From: Betaproteobacteria bacterium
GTDB taxonomy: Bacteria; Pseudomonadota; Gammaproteobacteria; Burkholderiales; WYBJ01
NCBI GenBank assembly: GCA_009377585.1
Contig: WHTS01000036.1
Span: 1 to 51,464, forward strand
Length of the DNA stretch: 51,464 nt
Reading direction: 5' to 3'
Part shown: one piece after another, positions 49,236-51,464 of the stretch
How the letters are laid out: each line of letters begins with the position of its first letter
Position numbering within the stretch: the first letter of the stretch is position 1
Notes under the pieces: model-generated
Told to the model about the DNA's origin: nothing
Database searches by the model: none
What the model saw: the letters and a program-made list of their open reading frames with translations, nothing else
Translations under genes and position numbers: made by a program

Positions 49236-49541
49236 GCGGCGATTCTAACCGAAGGCTCCGTGCACCGATGTGGCGCTTCATGCATCGGGTTATGACGACC
49301 GGAAGTTTACCCGTTCGCGCGCTGCGTTCGGCTAATGAGGATTCCAACTCCGGGTGTCAATTGCCCCGGCGGCTTGTGATTCATCCAAACCGCCTGCACA
49401 CCGCCGGTCCCAAACAGTTAAGGATCATTGCGCCGCAAATGCCGCCGCCCGCTGATCACGGGCCCAGCACGTGCATCTGAGTGCTTGTGGCCCGCCTGTA
49501 GTCCTTAGGGCTCATGAAATCAACCACGGATGGAGACAACC
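49236..49541. other. 306-bp intergenic region with one hairpin
   Basis: The divergent gap between the MFS gene and the csbD-like gene has no recognisable open frame or consensus promoter. The one structure seen is a hairpin at 49459-49494: CGGGCC with GGCCCG, and AGCAC with GTGCT inside, loop of ten bases. It is about 48 bp before the CsbD start and may be leader structure. Confidence 0.5.
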
Positions 49542-49748
49542 ATGAACTGGGATCGTGTGGAAGGCAACTGGAAGCAGATGAAGGGCGCGGTCAAGGCGCA
49601 ATGGGGCAAGCTCACCGACGATGAGCTGGATGTGATCGCCGGGCGGCGCGACCAGCTTGCGGGAAAGATTCAGGAGCGCTACGGAATCGCGAAGGACGAG
49701 GCCGAGCGGCAGCTCTCCGAGTGGGAAGGCCGCCAGCGCGATTTCTGA
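49542..49748 (+). CDS. CsbD-family stress protein
   Basis: A 68-residue hydrophilic helical protein of the CsbD/YjbJ family: MNWDRVEGNWKQMKGAVKAQ, WGKLTDDELDVIAGRRDQL and KIQERYGIAKDEAERQLSEW. ATG 49542 has GGAG at 49532-49535; an in-frame ATG four codons earlier is less likely because it overlaps that site. Family members are induced by general, osmotic or phosphate stress, with unknown mechanism. Fifty-nine bases before the next gene. Confidence 0.93.
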   Translation: MNWDRVEGNWKQMKGAVKAQWGKLTDDELDVIAGRRDQLAGKIQERYGIAKDEAERQLSEWEGRQRDF

Positions 49749-49807
49749 TTGGGGCTGCCAGCGCTCAATCCAATTATTGTTGCGATCGAAACGAGGAAGG
49801 AATCAGG

Positions 49808-50392
49808 ATGAATACGATGCCATTGAAAGCGTTCGTTGCCGCCGCGGTCGGTCTGGCGTTCTGCGCTCCGGCTGCCGCCGCCGACACGATGACGCGCGAC
49901 CAGGTGAATGCGGAAGAAAAGCGGATCGAGCAGCAGTACGACGCGGCCAAGCGCGCGTGCGATGGCCGCTCGGGCAACGCCAAGGACATCTGCATGGCGG
50001 AGGCCAAGGGCCAGGAGAAGGTCGCCAAGGCCGAGTTGAAGGCTCGTAACAAGGCAACCGCCGAGGCGCGCTATGAAGCGCGTGTCGCGCGCGCCGAGGC
50101 CGACTACGAGGTAGCCAAGGAGCGCTGCGACGACAAGGCGGGCAACGCCAAGGATGTCTGCGTGAAGGACGCCAAGGCGGCGCAAAGCAAGGCGAAGGCC
50201 GATGCCAAGGTGGCCCGTGCCTCGAACGAGAACGCGGACCGCGGGCGCGAGCGCGTCGCCGACGCCCGCCGCGAAGGCACGGCGGACAGCCGCGATTCAC
50301 AGTATGAAGCGGCGCGCGAACGTTGCGATTCGCTCGCCGGCGCCGCGAAGGACCAATGCCAGCAGCGGGCGCGCGCAGAGTTCGGCCGCTAA
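49808..50392 (+). CDS. Exported helical protein with three CX10C units
   Basis: A 194-residue protein with a signal peptide (LKAFVAAAVGLAFCAPAAAA, cleavage near residue 25). The mature part is Lys/Ala/Glu-rich and helical. A unit Y-x-x-A-(K/R)-x-x-C-D-x-x-x-G-x-A-K-D-x-C appears three times: Cys51/Cys62, Cys107/Cys118 and Cys173/Cys184, always CX10C. These are the only mature cysteines. AGGAAGGAATCAGG gives the ribosome site. I do not recognise a characterised family. Periplasmic disulfide-locked helical hairpins are plausible. Followed by a strong hairpin. Confidence 0.85.
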   Translation: MNTMPLKAFVAAAVGLAFCAPAAAADTMTRDQVNAEEKRIEQQYDAAKRACDGRSGNAKDICMAEAKGQEKVAKAELKARNKATAEARYEARVARAEADYEVAKERCDDKAGNAKDVCVKDAKAAQSKAKADAKVARASNENADRGRERVADARREGTADSRDSQYEAARERCDSLAGAAKDQCQQRARAEFGR

Positions 50393-50410
50393 CGGTTGCT
50401 ATCGAGCAGT

Positions 50411-50459
50411 AGCGCCGAGGCGGGCCGGGGCCGTCATGGTCCCGGCCCGTTTCGGCGCT
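50411..50459 (+). terminator. Long GC-rich hairpin after the CX10C gene
   Basis: AGCGCCGA (50411-50418) pairs with TCGGCGCT (50452-50459), and CGGGCCGGG with CCCGGCCCG inside, closing on a GTCAT loop with a few G-U pairs. The tail is TGCAGTTTGT, a weak U tract. Probable terminator before the AI-2E family gene. Confidence 0.65.
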
Positions 50460-50514
50460 TGCAGTTTGTGCGCAAGGCGCGGATTCGAACGCCCCCAGAC
50501 GAAGCAGGGCGACC

Positions 50515-51464
50515 ATGATTCATTCCGGCAGCAGCAAGACGCGTTGGGCGGGCGCCTTCTTCGGGCTGGGAACGCTTGCGCTCACCATTGCCATCCTGCA
50601 TTGGGCGGCGCCGGTGCTGATCCCCATCGGCATCGCGGTGCTGCTCGCTTTCCTGCTCACGCCGGCCGTGCGCTGGTTCGAGAAGCATCGCATTCCACGC
50701 GTCGCCGCGGTGACCGCCGCCGTCCTCGCGGTCATCGTGTTGCTGGGCGGCCTCACCTGGGTGGTCGTGAAGCAGAGCAATGACCTGCTGGATACGTTTC
50801 CGCGATACGAAGACAACCTGCGCGCCAAGCTCGCCATCCTGCGCGGAGGGGAAGGTACGCTCTTCAGCAAGCTGCGCGACGTGGCGCGCAAGGTCGACAA
50901 GGAAATCAGCGGACCGCCAGCGGCCGCGGCCGGCGCCGACAGTGCGGATGCCGTGAAGGTCACGGTGGTCGAGCCGGACAATCCACTGACGCTCGATCGT
51001 CTGCCGGACTACGCAGCCTCGGCTGCGCCGGCCGCCGGCGGCACGGTGCTCGCGTTCGCACTGCTCGCCTTCATTCTCATGCGGCGCGAAGACCTGCGCG
51101 AACGCATCTTCGGCATCGCCGGTCGCAGCCGCCTGCCGATCACGACGCGCGCCATCGACGAGGCGACCGAGCGCATCACGCGCATGTTGCTCACTCAATT
51201 CACCGTGAACTCGTCCTTCGGCATCGCCTACGGGTTGGGCCTGTACGTCATCGGCATCCCGTTCGCGCCGCTATGGGGCTTGCTCGCCATCGCTTTTCGC
51301 TACGTGCCGTTCGTCGGCGCCATACTCATCGCCAGCCTGCCGTTCCTGGTGAGCGTGCTCACCATGCAGGGTTGGACGGGCCCGTTGCTGGTGATCGGCT
51401 GGTTCATCCTGCTGGAGATCGCGGTCATGGGGCTCGAAGCGTGGCTGATCGGCCCCGGGATCGG
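50515..51464 (+). CDS. AI-2E family (PerM/YhhT-like) permease, 3' truncated by the window
   Basis: The frame is open from ATG 50515 to the window end (316 codons, no stop). It is hydrophobic with helices at about residues 12-55 (FFGLGTLALTIAILHWAAPV, then LIPIGIAVLLAFLLTPAV), the helix AVLAVIVLLGGLTWVVV, a long soluble loop (about 90-165), a helix near 175-190 and the family segment FRYVPFVGAILIASLPFLV. The family covers putative autoinducer-2 exporters, Na+/H+ antiporters and uncharacterised permeases, so substrate is open. The only break is the window edge. Confidence 0.9.
   Translation, partial: MIHSGSSKTRWAGAFFGLGTLALTIAILHWAAPVLIPIGIAVLLAFLLTPAVRWFEKHRIPRVAAVTAAVLAVIVLLGGLTWVVVKQSNDLLDTFPRYEDNLRAKLAILRGGEGTLFSKLRDVARKVDKEISGPPAAAAGADSADAVKVTVVEPDNPLTLDRLPDYAASAAPAAGGTVLAFALLAFILMRREDLRERIFGIAGRSRLPITTRAIDEATERITRMLLTQFTVNSSFGIAYGLGLYVIGIPFAPLWGLLAIAFRYVPFVGAILIASLPFLVSVLTMQGWTGPLLVIGWFILLEIAVMGLEAWLIGPGI

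Overview
This is a GC-rich betaproteobacterial chromosome segment. The evidence is the classic gene order tRNA(Tyr-Gly-Thr)-tuf-tRNA-Trp-secE-nusG-rplKAJL-rpoBC-rpsLG-fusA-tuf-S10-spc-alpha, the Bug/TctC-type periplasmic receptor next to carboxylate-metabolism genes, and the uvrA / YajR-type MFS / ssb cluster. I cannot resolve genus or family.

Layout. 1-3640: a small catabolic group made of a racemase-fold protein that lacks both family cysteines, an FAD-dependent dehydrogenase of the fumarate reductase/tricarballylate dehydrogenase type, and a TctC (Bug) binding protein. 3640-4090: a non-coding stretch with a 4-copy 24-bp tandem repeat and a near-consensus promoter. 4091-37033: the translation and transcription superoperon with four tRNAs, two tuf copies, secE, nusG, RNA polymerase subunits beta, beta' and alpha, EF-G, IF-1, SecY and about 31 ribosomal proteins in the standard order. 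37156-44022: SAM hydrolase, a PaiB-like FMN protein, UvrA, a YajR-like transporter, SSB and a DUF1499 protein. 44038-51464: a divergent NarL-type response regulator / CHASE3 histidine kinase pair, entericidin, two MFS transporters, a CsbD protein, a periplasmic helical protein with three CX10C units, and the 5' part of an AI-2E family permease cut by the window end.

How it works together. The central 33 kb makes ribosomes, RNA polymerase, elongation factors and the Sec channel. Most genes are separated by a few bases or overlap by 1-17 bases, which suggests translational coupling. Control elements visible in the DNA include sigma70-like promoters before the tRNA-tuf block, rplK, rpsL and rplN, an L10-type leader before rplJ, and several strong hairpins in the longer gaps. 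The last 7 kb looks like an envelope and stress region that may be tied to the adjacent two-component system.

Points most worth a second look: (1) a consensus promoter whose -35 box overlaps the rpoC stop codon and drives into two hairpins and a perfect intrinsic terminator before rpsL, forming a compact attenuator or small-RNA unit; (2) heptanucleotide-repeat palindromes placed just after both tuf copies; (3) the GGG-rich glycine codon use of both tuf copies, unlike fusA beside them; (4) a four-cysteine (zinc-type) S4; (5) an interspersed-repeat-like palindrome in the rpmJ-rpsM gap; (6) the triple CX10C periplasmic protein; (7) the cysteine-less racemase-like protein. No phage, insertion sequence or CRISPR array was seen.
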